A stretch of DNA of 64,000 nt from Gymnorhina tibicen (Eukaryota > Chordata > Aves > Passeriformes > Artamidae). The notes under the pieces were generated by a model, which had not been told where the DNA came from, made no database searches, and saw only the letters and a list, made by a program, of their open reading frames with translations. The position numbers were made by a program, and so were the translations under genes. Positions 26,701 to 39,900 of the stretch are shown piece by piece. The DNA is taken from positions 1 through 64,000 of the forward strand of contig VXAZ01001038.1 of NCBI GenBank assembly GCA_013399875.1. Direction: 5' to 3'. The stretch's first letter is position 1, and each line of letters begins with the position of its first letter.

Positions 26701-29157
26701 ATGCTGCCTTAGCCCTGCACCCTGCCTCTGCCAGAGCCACCCTCACCCTCAGTGTGCTAGCAAATCACCCATCTCACACAGCTCCTTTCCCTCTCCAAGG
26801 GTCTGCACATGTTCCCAAAGCATTCCTATTGGAGCTCAGCAGTAAGTAAGCACATAAGTGATCAATGGATGTAGGAAGATCATTTAATCCGCCTGACGTT
26901 GCTCTGTTACATCACCTTAGTGAGTGGAAGCATAATGAAATTGTCAGACTGATTTGTTATAAATCCTGCTTTATTAACTGCACCGACTCCTTTGTTCTTT
27001 CCCCTTATGCACATATCCTCTCCTCTCCAGAGCAATTTAGCTGTAGGAACAGAAAATAAGCACTGTGGGACTGCTGGGAAAACCCCTGGTGTTCAGCTAT
27101 CAAATCCCAAACGAAAGGTTTCCAGATATTTTTACAAGTACATATTATAACTTATTTCCACATCTGATGTCAGAATGAAATAACAGGTTCTGAAAGTGTC
27201 CTGCAAAGCAGACTGATTCAGAAATTAAAGATCCAATATCTTGTTAGACCCACTTAGATTTTCAAGGAGCGCCATAAAGACGTAAAGTTCTGTATTTCCC
27301 TCCTTCTTTTGATGAGTCACTGCTCATGACACGGAGACGCTGTGCAGACTCGGTGTCTTCATGAAGATTAAGCATCCTTATGAAATGCAATTAGAATAAA
27401 TATGTACCTGTCAATTTGTAATTACGTTCCGAATTACCTCACGTTACCAGCAGAGTCAGAAGCCAGCAATAGAGGAATACAGCCTGCCAATAACGTGGCC
27501 AGCCCGTTTCCCTGGAGCAGCAGGCAGAGATTCAGAGACAGCCTTCCCTTCTGATTTCAGCAGTAATCAATTTATGCCCCAGGGCACGAAACGAGAGCAT
27601 CAGCCAGGCATCAGGGCTGTCTCTGAAAGCACGGGGATATCTGGTTCATGCAGCTGCCGAATCAGAGTCATCTCACTGGCTCCACGGGAGGGGCTTCTGG
27701 ATAATCCAGTAAGTGAGAAGAGTTTGAACAGAAAGAGTTCTGGGAAGAGCCAAATGAACTCCTGTTTGCTGTCCATTAGATGAGAAAAGGAACACGTGTG
27801 AGTAGAAGAGTTGACGTTTGGGTACCACCCTCCAAAATGGGCTGCTCAGGCAAGGCCAGGCAGGCAGTCCACCCACACCTCCACCCAGAGATTTCTCATC
27901 AATTGATCTTAAAAATCCAGACAGAGATTCATTTTTGCTATTTGACAGTGCCTCTTGTGCCTCATTCAACCCACTCTTAGCATTCATCTCACCTAATTTT
28001 CCCGGGAAGGCATAGCTAAAAAGCAGAACTACTTAGAGTCAAAATGAGGCACCACTACTTTTACTGCCACTTCTGCCTTCTGATGTGATGATGGCTGTCA
28101 CTTGGGAAAAAACAAACCAGGAAAGCGCTGCAGGACTGCAAATGCTGCCAAGCTTGCCCCTGGCACAGATTTGACATCCAGGCAAAAGGCAGTACTCCAG
28201 TTCTCTAGAGCAGGTGAATCAATACGAAGAAGCAATCAAAACCCAGGTTTGTCTGATATTTTTAACCATACAGAAATAATGACTGTGAATTATTAGCCCG
28301 GCACTCTGTGCATTTATTTACAGAATTTCCTCAGGAGCTCTGCACTTCACCTTGGTTAAACAGTGAAAAGCACATACAAGGCACTGCACCTATCAAAGTC
28401 TCAGTTCTTTCACACAGAAAGAAAAACATTCGGTGTCTCCACACGGGTATATTCACTACTGCTGCGAATCATGTGTATGGAGTGCCTGTGAAATGAGGTC
28501 CCCGAGCTGGCAAAAGGGGAGCAGGGGCAGGCAAACAGCTCAGTCAGGAGGAGCAGGAACTCCGAGCAGCCTGCTGGAGAAGGAAATTCCGTGCTCTCGC
28601 TCTCGCAGGGCAGTGGCCCAGCAGATGCTGCACGCAAGGCCTGAAACAAGAAGAGGACAGTCAGTCACTTGGAAACGCAGAGAGGAAACTTCCAACCCTG
28701 TTTAATTCGTATTGCCCGTGACACCCACTGCTCAGGGAAAGTTTTAATTAGACATGGTGGGGAGTTTGCCAAAAGAAACTCATTAGGCTGTTGACTGTGA
28801 CAATTGGCTGCAGTGTGAAAACCATTGCTTTGAGTCCTTCTTCTGTCCTTCTCCCATGCTCCCAGGTAATTCCCCGGCCAGCAGTTTGCTCCATGGCCAG
28901 CTCTTTCTTAATGCATGTATTTAATCTCCTGTAAATGCTCACAATTCAGAAAAAGATTTTCCAAGCATGGATTTCAGGTACCTAGAATCTTGGCAATATA
29001 AGGAGTTACACATTGTTGTACAGCTCCAAAAGGGACAACTGGGAAAATTCAACAAAATCTCAGCCATAAAGGCACTCAGTATAATGGGAGACTGCTTCTG
29101 GAGAGAGGAAATATGTTAACATTTCAGGTTATTCACTCTATTCGTATGTTCTTACTG

Positions 29158-29207
29158 TTCTCAGTAATGTTTTTGAAAGTACATTTCTCAGAAATGTTTT
29201 TGAAAGT
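29158..29207. repeat. Two-copy 27-bp-period tandem duplication
   Basis: The segment TTCTCAG(T/A)AATGTTTTTGAAAGT occurs at 29158 and again at 29185. The copies differ at one base of the shared core. Confidence 0.85.
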
Positions 29208-30667
29208 CTTAGGATCATCCCAGCGAAGAACAGGGATATGTATTTTCGTAAGATTCTGTAGAATGAAAGAATGTTTCTGTGATCAGCTTTGAAAATATTG
29301 TCAAATTGTGGTTCTGCACTTGCAAGAGCCTTTTGTTGGCTCACACTCATATGGGGAAATTAAAATATTACAAGTGCTAAAGGCTACAGACAGTGTTAAA
29401 TAAGAATGAAAAATACTCCTGAACTCATCCAAACAAAACTCATCATATCATATGAACGAATTCTCTTCAATTGCAGTGCCTCAAAACCTTTGGATCGAAT
29501 CCAAGATCTTTCCCACACAGACATTTCAGCCATGTTTGATGCACTTAGAGCTGCCAGAGTTATCAGACTCTCATTTCACTCAGAGAAAGCAAAGGCAAAC
29601 AGGATTTCATTTCGCTCGTTGCCTTGCAGGAGTTTGTGCCTATTCCTGTGTTCCCCAAAGAAACTCCAGTATTTACCCGGAGCTTGCAGCAAGTGTGCAA
29701 AATGCTGTTCCTGTTGAATTGGTGGTTTAACAGGGACGGTGCCGTGTGCTCCTCTTCAAACACAGTTTCACCTCCATATCCATCAGTTTGTGTCTCTGTG
29801 TTCCAGCTTTACCAGGTACAGCTTCGTGGTCTTAATCCTCGGGTTTTGTAGAGGGTTTGACAGAGTTCTGATCGAATTTTTACAGCGTTGGCTTTAGTTT
29901 CCCAGTATTTAGCAGCTGAATATCCCCTGCAGACCAAAATGTTTGCTCTTGCCTACGGGTGTGTGCAGTCTGCGACACAGGTGTGCAACCTGCATTATCC
30001 TAATTTCCAAACCTATATAGGAATGCACGAGATGAAATTCCTACAGAAAACAGAAGTGCAAGCGACTTGAAATGTTTCAAAAGAACATTATTTTTTTTCT
30101 CTTTTGCCTTACTGTCCTCTCCTGTCACAGAACACTTGGAAAAATAACGAAAGCATTGCACAATGGAAAATACATTTACTCTCGCATGCAAGATATGTCT
30201 AATGCTTTTACTGCCTGCCATATCAAATGAGATAAATTACATACACGCCAAGCATCAGCAGACAAAAAGCACAAGTGACAAACATAGAAAAAGGAGGATG
30301 GAAAAAGCGCCGGGGGCTTCAAGGATGTGGTTGTGGGTTTTCAGACAAAATACATTCATCAATTTATTAAGGCAACAACTCTATTTGTACTAAGAAGTTT
30401 CTTAAGTGCCAATCTTTTTGTTGAACCCTGTACAAGGCAACGAGGCTTTGGCCAAACCTTTCAGTGCCTTACCATGCAAAATAAAGCACTGCTTACAGGC
30501 CAGTTCCGTGTGCAGGCAGAGGGAAGAGAACGCAGTCTCTAATGAAAGGACATTTTATTGCAAGGTATTTCGGGAGTAATGACACAGCTAAATAGAGCAG
30601 TTAGTCCCTCTGCCCTTCACATGTGGGACAGAACAAAGCCCTGTGTTGTGGGCACGGCTCAGCATTC

Positions 30668-30955
30668 ACTGACATCCACATTAAAGTCATCCAAAGTTGT
30701 CCGAGCTGGTGTCATCCAAATCAAAGTCATCCAAGTTGGAGTCGGCATCGTTATCTGAGCTGTTGTCATCACCATCATCATCATCATCTGAGTCAACATC
30801 CTTATCTGAGCTGTTCCCATCCAAGGGAACACCCAAGTCAGCCTCTGAGTCACCACTGGCCGTGTCCAAGTCATCACTGTGGCCACGGTCATCCAAGTGA
30901 TCGTTGTCATCTTAGTCACCCACGTCGTCGTCGTCAGCGTGGACATCCAAGTCAT
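30668..30955 (-). repeat. GATGAC-type minisatellite with an Asp/Ser-rich pseudo-reading frame
   Basis: On the minus strand this block is built from diverged GATGAC, TTGGATGAC and AGCTCAGATAA words. A higher-order unit is visible: GAGCTG (+ strand) recurs at 30703, 30757 and 30808, with spacings of 54 and 51 bases, both multiples of three. Read on the minus strand from about 30896 to 30687 it stays open and gives 17-18-residue units of the form NSSD.D.DSDDDDDGDD and NSSDNDADSNLDDFDLDD. One inserted T near 30692 and an in-frame TAA near 30915 end the frame at both sides. No initiation or splice context is convincing. I regard it as a codon-periodic satellite rather than a gene, though a relic exon of an acidic phosphoprotein is not excluded. 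Confidence 0.7.
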
Positions 30956-33900
30956 TTTCTAATTCACTGTAACACCTGTCCTATTTAGAGGAATTCACGT
31001 GCTAGTAATTTTAATTAGTATTATAGATTACTTATACTTAGTAAATTCAACATTTTCCAACCAGGTGGTTTTCTAACTCAACCCTGTAACAGATATGTGT
31101 TTCTAGTAGTTAAAAAAAATGTGGGTTTTACAGTTTGGCTTTGTGTTTAGGCTCTTCTTTCCTGGCCAGTTCTAGGTGGGGACAGAGAAGGCTTTATACC
31201 TATATAAGCTGCATATAATACCAGGATGAATAACCAGAAAGTGCTCTCCAAGTATTTTTAAAAATAACTTATTGAGTCTAGCTGTTAATAATATAATAAG
31301 ATTAAAGTACAAATAAAAGAATGAAAAAATTAATTTTTGTTAGAAAACCTGCCTTCATTTTCATATTCTAAGGAGAAAAAGGAGAGAAAAACAGAATTCC
31401 TGGATTAACCAAGAAGAGAAATTTTCCTTCCAGTTTGAATACACAGTGTTAAAGTTGCACTGCATTTCTTAAATGCAAGTTAAAACCGGTTGTTTTAAGA
31501 CAGGAAACACAAATTTTGTTCCCAAAGTACTAAATTAGCTCAATCACAAATTTCATTAAAATGCAGATCATTGTCCAGTTAGGGAAAGGTGATGGAAACA
31601 CAATGGAGACAGAAGAATAAACTGCACTGTAACAAATAGTTACAGATTTCATCCTTATAGATTTATTTTGTACTTCCATTATCCAAAATTTTCTACCCTC
31701 ACCAGTCATAAATGGTAAGAAAACTCAAAATAAACCTATTTTAGCATTAACTTTTGTTATTGAGCTACTGCAAGAAGTCATATTATTGTCCTTATAAATG
31801 CTATGCACAAGCAAATAATTTAACTGTCAGGGCCACAGTAAAAGCAATCAAGAACTCATTTCAAACAACAAGAATTGTTCTGTGTAACTCTTAGAGAGCT
31901 ATGCAAGAACTCAGAAAAAAACCCCCAGTGGATTTTTAGTGAGTTGTACAGATTTATAAATTTCTTTATAAAAATAAAATTAAATAAGAAATTATCGATA
32001 CATTTGTTTGTAAACATCAGAGTCTTTACGAGATCAAGACTGTTACAGACATAAACCAAACTCTAGATGAATTCAGATTTCTCTTCTGGATTAAGCACGA
32101 AACCCTGGTTGCCGACCTGAAAGGGGAATATTTTGTTGTTCTCTCCCATCTCCTCACACCCAGGGGTTGCCTGCCTGAGGGCTCTCGGGTGTTTGGAAGC
32201 AGTGGCAGCCCAGTTCAGAGCAGAGTTCGCCAGGTGCTGGAGCTGCCCCAGGTGCTGGAGCCGACTCAGCCCAAGCCTGCAGCCAACCCCAGCAGCTGGG
32301 CTGGAAAGGGGCACGGAAGGGCAGGATCACGGTGAGTATCAATGAGGATGGGCAAATCACAAGAATTTTTCCTTCAAGAAGAAGAACTCTTAATCCGGTA
32401 CATCTCCATCATTAAATTATAGCCCTCTTTAGTATTAAACTTCAGCTTTTCCCCCCTGAAATTTAGATCCTATTATATATTATTATTTATATGTATGTAT
32501 CAAACTGGAGATTTCACCTGCTAGGAACCTTGTCTTCTCTCAGTTTCATGCATTTTTTTTCTCATCTTAAACACTTTGTCCTGATGAAATTGTTAATACA
32601 GACTTTCAGCACAAACTATAATTTGGCAACTGTGAATTGTACTGCAGCATTTATATCAAACTTTAGAAGTGGTATTAACAAAAAAACCATCGTTCTTTTA
32701 TCAGCTACTCGTGTGTTTCCACTTATTTGTATTTGAAGTTCTGACTTTGTGCTCTCTCCAAGCAAGAGCCCTTCCAAAACTTTTGGATTCACCAGGTTCA
32801 CTCTCCACTGATGTTCTACAGAGATGCCCATGAGAAAAGACAGATTTTCCTTGCATGTTTTGTTGTACAAGAGTGGCAGACAAAGCACTGTTCACCAGGA
32901 CAGCTGACTGCTCACAAGCACCTGGAATTTGCCTTTCAGCAAGGAGGAGTTTCTTCTCTCGACTACGAAAGCAGGAGTATAAGAAGAAAAAGAAGAGACC
33001 ACCTTACTCTACTTGGAATTCAAGGATTCAACCAACAAATAAATGAGAAAGGTAGGTCTGACTTATCAATAAAAAAACCAGACAGCCAACGAAACAACCA
33101 ATCATTTCCTAATTCTCCACAAGAAACCAGCACCTCAGTATTTAAACACGTGGCTCATGCTGTAACCTCCCCGAGTCAGGCTCGCTGCCACTGCCACCAT
33201 CAGCTGCTTGGCAAACCCAGCGCTGAGGTCAGGCAAGCGTTGCAATTCCTGAAACTTGTGCCAAGAAACAGCCAAAGGCACCTTAATAAAGGGCACTCTG
33301 ATGCCTGACACAAGCTGTGTCCTCCTATTGCTCGTTATTGATGGGCTGTCTCAGAATCCATGTTTTCGTTTGTGTCTTGTGGGGTTTTCTAAGGCTTCGG
33401 TATCAGCTCCGCACCCTGGAAGCTCCTCCAGACTCTCTGTGTTGCTATAGGAACAGATTATTTCACTTACGCTGCTCTTTTAAATGGTCAAATTGGGTAA
33501 ATGCAGAAATCATCAGCTGCAATACTGAACTGATTACTCTTTTCAAGTTCTTTCTGAGCACACTAAATTTTAAGAGAAATGAATCAGCAAGACATTTGGC
33601 AACTGAGAGCAAAATTGGATCTGAAGACGACTTTAATGGGTATCTTAAAAAATATCTTTAAATAAACTATATAACATATTGTCTTAAATGAATCATGTAT
33701 TCTCTTTAATTTCTCTTGAAGTCTACTTGCTCCTCACTATATAATCATTTCTGGACTGTTTGTTTCAATCCAGACTGAGAGAATACACCTTTCCCCCCCC
33801 TCTTCTTTAGGCTCAATATATTTGATCACCCCCAAATTTCCTGTTAAAATTCAGCAAGGAAAGGAAACTTTAGGAGGAGAAGCATTTTAGTTATTAAATC

Positions 33901-36900
33901 ATGCTGTAATAAGGATTACATGGACTGACCACAAGGCAAAAGGCCCAAATGATGTTTCTGTTGTATCAAACTAACAACTTCATATAATCATCATATGTGA
34001 TATTGTTTGTATATAGTAAAAACAGTACTGACACTGAAAATGAGCAGGAGCGGAGGGAGAATTATGGTCATTATTCCATGGCCAGAAAGTTCAACAGTCT
34101 GGAATTCCCCAGAAAACTTTATTTGCAAGCAGATCAACATTTGGGTTTTTGTGATGGTAAAGGTTATAGGCGTTTTTTCATGGATAGGACCCATGAAGTT
34201 GGGATTAAAAGAAACAATAAGAAAAGGATGTGTTTCTGTAACACACAGACATTCACCACCCTGACTGTCCTCATACATTGGAATTACTTCATGTTATCAG
34301 TGGTATATCTGGATAATAAAGTGGTACATTTTTGTCTAAAAGAGCTTTGGACCTCTGAGTATTTCTTCACTGTGCAAGAGACATTCAGATATTAAATGGC
34401 TTTCTACTGTCCTTTAAGAGTCAGATTCCTGAAACCATCCTGAGTGAGGGAAAGGGAAACCTCAGGGATATTCTATTCGGACTTCATATCTCACCTTTCC
34501 TCTTGGAAAGAAGAGTGCAATAGTCACTTCAGAGCACAGAGCAGGAGGAGAACGCCAAAGAATTGTTTTCATGCACGGAACAGCCCTGACCATTTCTTCT
34601 GCCTCCCCTCCTGCATTAGCAAAGTGTCCAGAGGGGATGGGGCCAGCAGATGGTGAGGCTGCATCCCAGGGAATGCCAGACTCACCACCCTGCATGGAGC
34701 CTCTGCGTGTCCTTGGGCAGGGCTGGAGGCCCCCAAGGCACGTGGAGCAGCTCGAGGTAAACATTGCCAGAATGTGCAGGGTAAGAAGTGAGAGAGGAGC
34801 CCAGGCTGGGCTTATCAGAGCTTGGAGAAAAGGCAAGGGAAAAATATTGAGTGTTACATTCTGAAGGGGAAAGTGAAGTTTGTGATAAACTCTGGAGATG
34901 AAGGGTGGGTGATGGTACAGTGAAGGAAGAGGGGGGAAAATAATTAAAGGAAAGCCCTGAAATAAAACCCTGGGAAGCTGATGCAATGAGAAGTGCCCCA
35001 AGAAAAATCTGAACATGAACAGTCTCGGACATTTGACTGAATTAAAGATGGACATTCTCCCGTGGGTAAATTTGACAGTAACAGTGTTTACGTCTGTCTG
35101 AATCCCCAATTAATTTTTGCTACCTGCGGAATACACAAGACTTGAATTTTTGATGCTCGACCAAAAAATAAATCTGTGCCTGCATTTAAAATTCCGGTTG
35201 TGCCGCAGATGCTCGAGTTCTTCTGCAACACTTCGACTAATTCACCTTCCCTTCAGAATAACACAAGTTCTTTCTTACACATTACTTTATTATTCTTCAT
35301 CCTACAGCTGTATTAAGGATATGACTCACTAAATAATGAGCGGTTTCTCACACTTTAGTAATTTCCTAGCAGGTTAGATTTTAACTGTATGTCCACAGGA
35401 CGTGTCACAGGCAGAAAAGGTTTGCTTTGCACACCCAGAGGCTGTGCAACCACTTGGATTCTCACTCTCTGCTCCCCAGCAGGTCTCATTATTGCAGGCA
35501 GGATGAGCTCTTGGCTCCCTGGCACTGATGGGCTGCATCTGCCCAGACCAGAGCTTGAGAAAAGCCACCCTGTGTGCCAGCAGAAATTTCTACAATTAAG
35601 ACTCCATTAAGAGTCTTCTGCTGAACAAGACCCTAAAATACTTCCCTCTTTTTGTCCCGTGGGAAACATCTTTTGGTATTTTGCAGGTCTATTTTTCCCC
35701 AATGCTCTCTGTAAGAGAAAAAATCATTTGCTCATGATTCATTTTTGTCTGAGAAGCTCTGCACATGTCACCATGTAAAAGAAAGCACTCGGTGCCAAGC
35801 TGTGAAGTATCCTGCATTGCCAATGTGCTTTTATTATTTGGTTACTTGAGCTGTACACTTTTCTTTAAATGAAAAATGAAATCTTTGCTCTAAAATCCAA
35901 CCCTAAGGTTGTCAGAAGGATCAGTCTATTGCTGTTAGGGAAGGAAACAGGCTTGGGTTTTTAAATAGTGCCCAGAATGTCAACAGAAACACTTGACATT
36001 GATTCTTGCTCTGGAATGGAGGAGTCTTAAAGAAGTGAGATCCGAGCCAGCTTAATTGGCTTGGATTCTTTACAAATCTGGCTTAAAGTGGGTGAACTAC
36101 TCAGTCAATACAGTATTTTGGGAGGCTGTGCATTTTATTCTGAAAGCTTGAGTTTGAAGCGGTGACATTTCAATTCTCTTGGAAGACAGCAGAAAAATAG
36201 ATCTGAGAATTAAACCTCCTACGTGGCCAGAGACCAGAACCAGAAAGCACGAAGTCGTTCCTCCAGCTTCTCCTGTGCTTCTGCCAGTGAACTGAGGAGT
36301 TCACCTTGAGAAATGCCTCCCGTGCTGCCCTGTAATTATTCAGAGTTATAGCAATAATCTACACGTTTTATAGGGGTATTCTTTCTTTGGAGAGACACAA
36401 ACAGCAGGAACTAGTCATGAGTCAACTGGGCAGATTCCAGCCAGCCAGAGCTGGTCACCCACCATGGGAAATGGGTCCCAGTCACTGCACAGACAGTAGC
36501 ACTGGCAGCTCCCTTTAATGCCCCAGTTTATGTTCTACTCCTTAAATTCAGGGTACCTGTAAAGGTGAAGATATCTTTTATTTAACTAACACAGAAACCT
36601 TTTTCTCTTGGTAATATGCAATTAAGTCTGCCAAACAGACCTATAAACTTGTTAGCAGCATATTGAAATAAAAACCTTAAAGCACTTACCCCTGTGCAAC
36701 TTAAAATAAGGATGGAGAAAGGAATCTAGCACTGACCAAATCTCTAAAAACTGTCCAAAATTCAAGAATATCAGAATTTACCCTTAAATTTGGGTGTATA
36801 TTGGCTATATAATCACTTTTACTGAGAAAAACGTTAACAGTAACATCCCATAGGTTGGGCTTGAAATATATCCAAGGTTTCCAGTGCAGGTATGCATAGA

Positions 36901-39900
36901 ATAATTAGGTCACCGATGTTAATGAGGGCAGATACACCTGAATTCTGTGGTGAAGGGCTAGCAGAGCTGTACATCCTTTCCCAAAGGCCACAGGAGCACC
37001 TCAGTTTCCTCAAACACACGTCTAAATCCTGACAGCATTAGAGCAGAGAGTGACCCTTCCAAGAACTGCTGTTACAAACCTCCTTATCCTTACAGAAGCT
37101 GAGTGACATCACTAGAACAGGCTGTTTCTAACAGGGCAGTCAAACACAGCATTTTCCTACTAAGAAACATTTGTTATCCCCCTTTACTATGAAGACAAAC
37201 AGCCAGCCCAGGAATCATCTGAATTTTCACTGTGTTTTAAGACTCTGCTAATTAGAACCTAAGGAGAGCACTAAAAATACCCAGCCATGCAGCTGACATC
37301 TCCCTGATTCAACGTGAGAACCTTCTGTGCTAGCTGAGAGCAGTGACTAACACCACTGCTCCAGGGTGTGCTCTGCCACCAACACTGCCACTTACCAGAG
37401 CTGCTTCTGCCTAAATAAGATGGATAACTTAGGTGAGAAGAGTTTCACCCCCTGCAGAAGGCAAGTAATTATTAAGTTATCCAGGAATTCAGTGAATAGA
37501 GCATGCAGCCAAAATTTAATATATTCTGAAAGCAGTAGATTAAAGTTGCTGGGAAAAACAATTCCTGATCTGTATTCTAAGGCCATCAACTGGAAATGAT
37601 ATTTGAAGCAAAAGCTTTATAGTGTTTCCAGACTTCTGGTAAAAGTCTGTGGTTTTTGCTCTGACAAAACAGCAAATGAAAGAAGCAATAGTCCAAGGAG
37701 CAAATAAATAAATAAACCCCAGATAATATCATTAACGCTACAGGTCGGAAACCGTGGAACTTTTCCCTCCGTGTGTCATACAACCCTTCAATATTATTGT
37801 TGCTTCAGATTTAACTGAAATATTATCTCAAGACTTCTCGGGTTTCACATTCATTGGAATGGTTAGACACCACTTCCCAGTTTTTACTGGCACGCCAAAG
37901 AAGGGAATCAGAACATCTCAAATTACTGATCAAAATTCAGGCACTCAAATATGTAGTTACAATAAAGAGAGACATTACAAAAATAATTAATTACAGGTTA
38001 CTGCGCAAAATTAATGAAAGCAAGGTCCCACTCCAGCAGAAGAAATGTCAATTGTCTTGTCACAAAGTTGCTTCTAAATCTATTATTTAGCTAAAAAGAG
38101 TAGTCCTAAAAGCAAACCAAACAGGAATAGGTAATATAAACTAAATGTAGGGCACAAGAGTCTAAGTAATACAGTCTGTATTTGTCTATTTAACAACCTT
38201 GTATTTAAGCAAATATGATTTATGATACAGGAAATGTCAGAAAAAGCATTTTATGTGCATCTGAGTCGACCAAGGTGATTTGCATCTTCATCCTTCACAG
38301 CTGTCAAAATTCCAGATTCTCTGCTGACAAGTGGAAACCCATTTTCCTACTGACCCTAAACATGAGGCCAATAGAGCATCACACAACTGGTACTCAAATA
38401 CAAGTTATCCAACTCAAAAGTTGTGGATTTGGAGCTCAGAAAAAAACTTAAAACCACTTCAAGCTCCTTTAATAACCTTCATTTTGGTTTGAAATTACCT
38501 GCTTATCCACAGTCTGCTTTTTTTTCTTTTTACTGGATGCATTACACGGAATTTTTTGCAAAATAAATAAGAATTTAAGAACTAGAACTTTCTGAAGTTC
38601 ACCTTTATGTGCCTCCATCTCTGCAGTAGCTCAGTGCAGTTTGCACTGAAAAATAAGAGCCCTTCAATTTAGAGAAAATCCAACAGTCAGAAATTACTTT
38701 TCTCTGTTTTAGCACCTAAAAAGAATATATTTCGTGTTGGTTCCCCCACAGCTGCACACTTGCATTCAAACAGGTTAACCTGAAGAAAAGTGGGCAGTGA
38801 TTTCCCCTCCCTGGTTATACACAGGGGATATCAGGCCAAATTTCTGATTTTTTGTAGGTGTATTTCTCTCCCAAGAAATTCTTGCTCCCTCCTGCTCCCC
38901 TACTACCTCGTCTGAGAGAATTCTAAATCTGTGAAACAATACTCCTTTTACTGTTTCCGTGGGGAAGCTGGTAGGCCTGTAATAAATCATTTATTCTGAG
39001 ATGCATTCATCTCTCTTCCTCTTTTAATTTCAATTCAGCAGTGCTAAATCCCCCAACCACCTACCTGAATTAAAATTATATCTCTCCATACCATTTGATA
39101 CCATTTCCATCATAAAACACTAATGAGATTTTGTGAAACATCCTGATTTTAAAACACCGTGCCAGATAATTTAACACTTCCATCTAGAGCATCTCAAAAA
39201 CTTGGGATGAATCCTCAGAGTTAAGATTCCTGGGGAATTCTCATTTTTCCTGTAATGAAAAGGTTTCTCCAGATTTAACCATCTATGATTAGTGTTACTT
39301 TGGATAGGACACATTTAAGATGTATTTTACAGATCTATACTATTAATTTCTTGCTTCAGCACCGATGTGCAAGACTGGTTTCATCAGCTTATCACAAATT
39401 CTTCAAAGAAATTCAACAGTAATGTCCTGTTTTGTCTTGGAATCTAAAGCAGACTAGAAATCCGGAGGATATTTTACACAAAACATATGTACAAACAGAC
39501 AGCAACGTGGTTATTGAGAATCTCAGAGTACTAACAAAGCCAAGAACATCTAATAACTTCGCCTCTGACAACAACAAACCTTACACAGCTGTGAAACCCA
39601 AACCACTTTATTGGCCACACTGGGATGTTCACTGGTCTGCATGTAGAAGCTGCTGTTTCACACCACTGTATTTGAAAGGCAAACAAATCCCAATAATTAA
39701 TAGAAGTATGGTACTTTTAGAAAAATAGCAACAGTCTGATTGGGCTTTGCTAACTGATATGGGGCATTTTTCAGCACTGAAGTATCACCTACTTGCAGCC
39801 AATTAACCCGGACTGATCGAACGAGCAAACCCAGGCACAGGCACTGATTCACCTGGGTGAAAAAACCCACGGGGCAGGGAGAGAGGGCATTCACACAGCA

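Larger units (their letters stand above)
20632..30667. other. Intergenic sequence, no gene recognised
   Basis: No recognisable gene. Contents include a 17-base A-run (20691-20707), an AAAC microsatellite (about 21864-21883), a GC-richer patch with overlapping chance frames (22900-23560) and a 27-bp-period duplication (29158-29207). Two AT-rich blocks rich in TAAT/ATTA cores lie at about 25595-25760 and 27350-27450. The frames at 22876-23316 and 23323-23667 (+ strand) were read for domains. They show no known fold and are interrupted by stops in every extension. Confidence 0.55.

Noticed and set aside
30659..30988. Acidic phosphoprotein gene on the minus strand (or the His/Ser-rich + strand frame)
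   Set aside because: A frameshift and stops bound the frame. The composition follows from a GATGAC repeat, and no initiation or splice context is convincing.
34462..35109. 215-codon minus-strand open frame
   Set aside because: It has no domain, promoter context or splice logic. Its Phe/Pro/Leu/Ser-rich composition is what antisense reading of AG-rich non-coding DNA produces.
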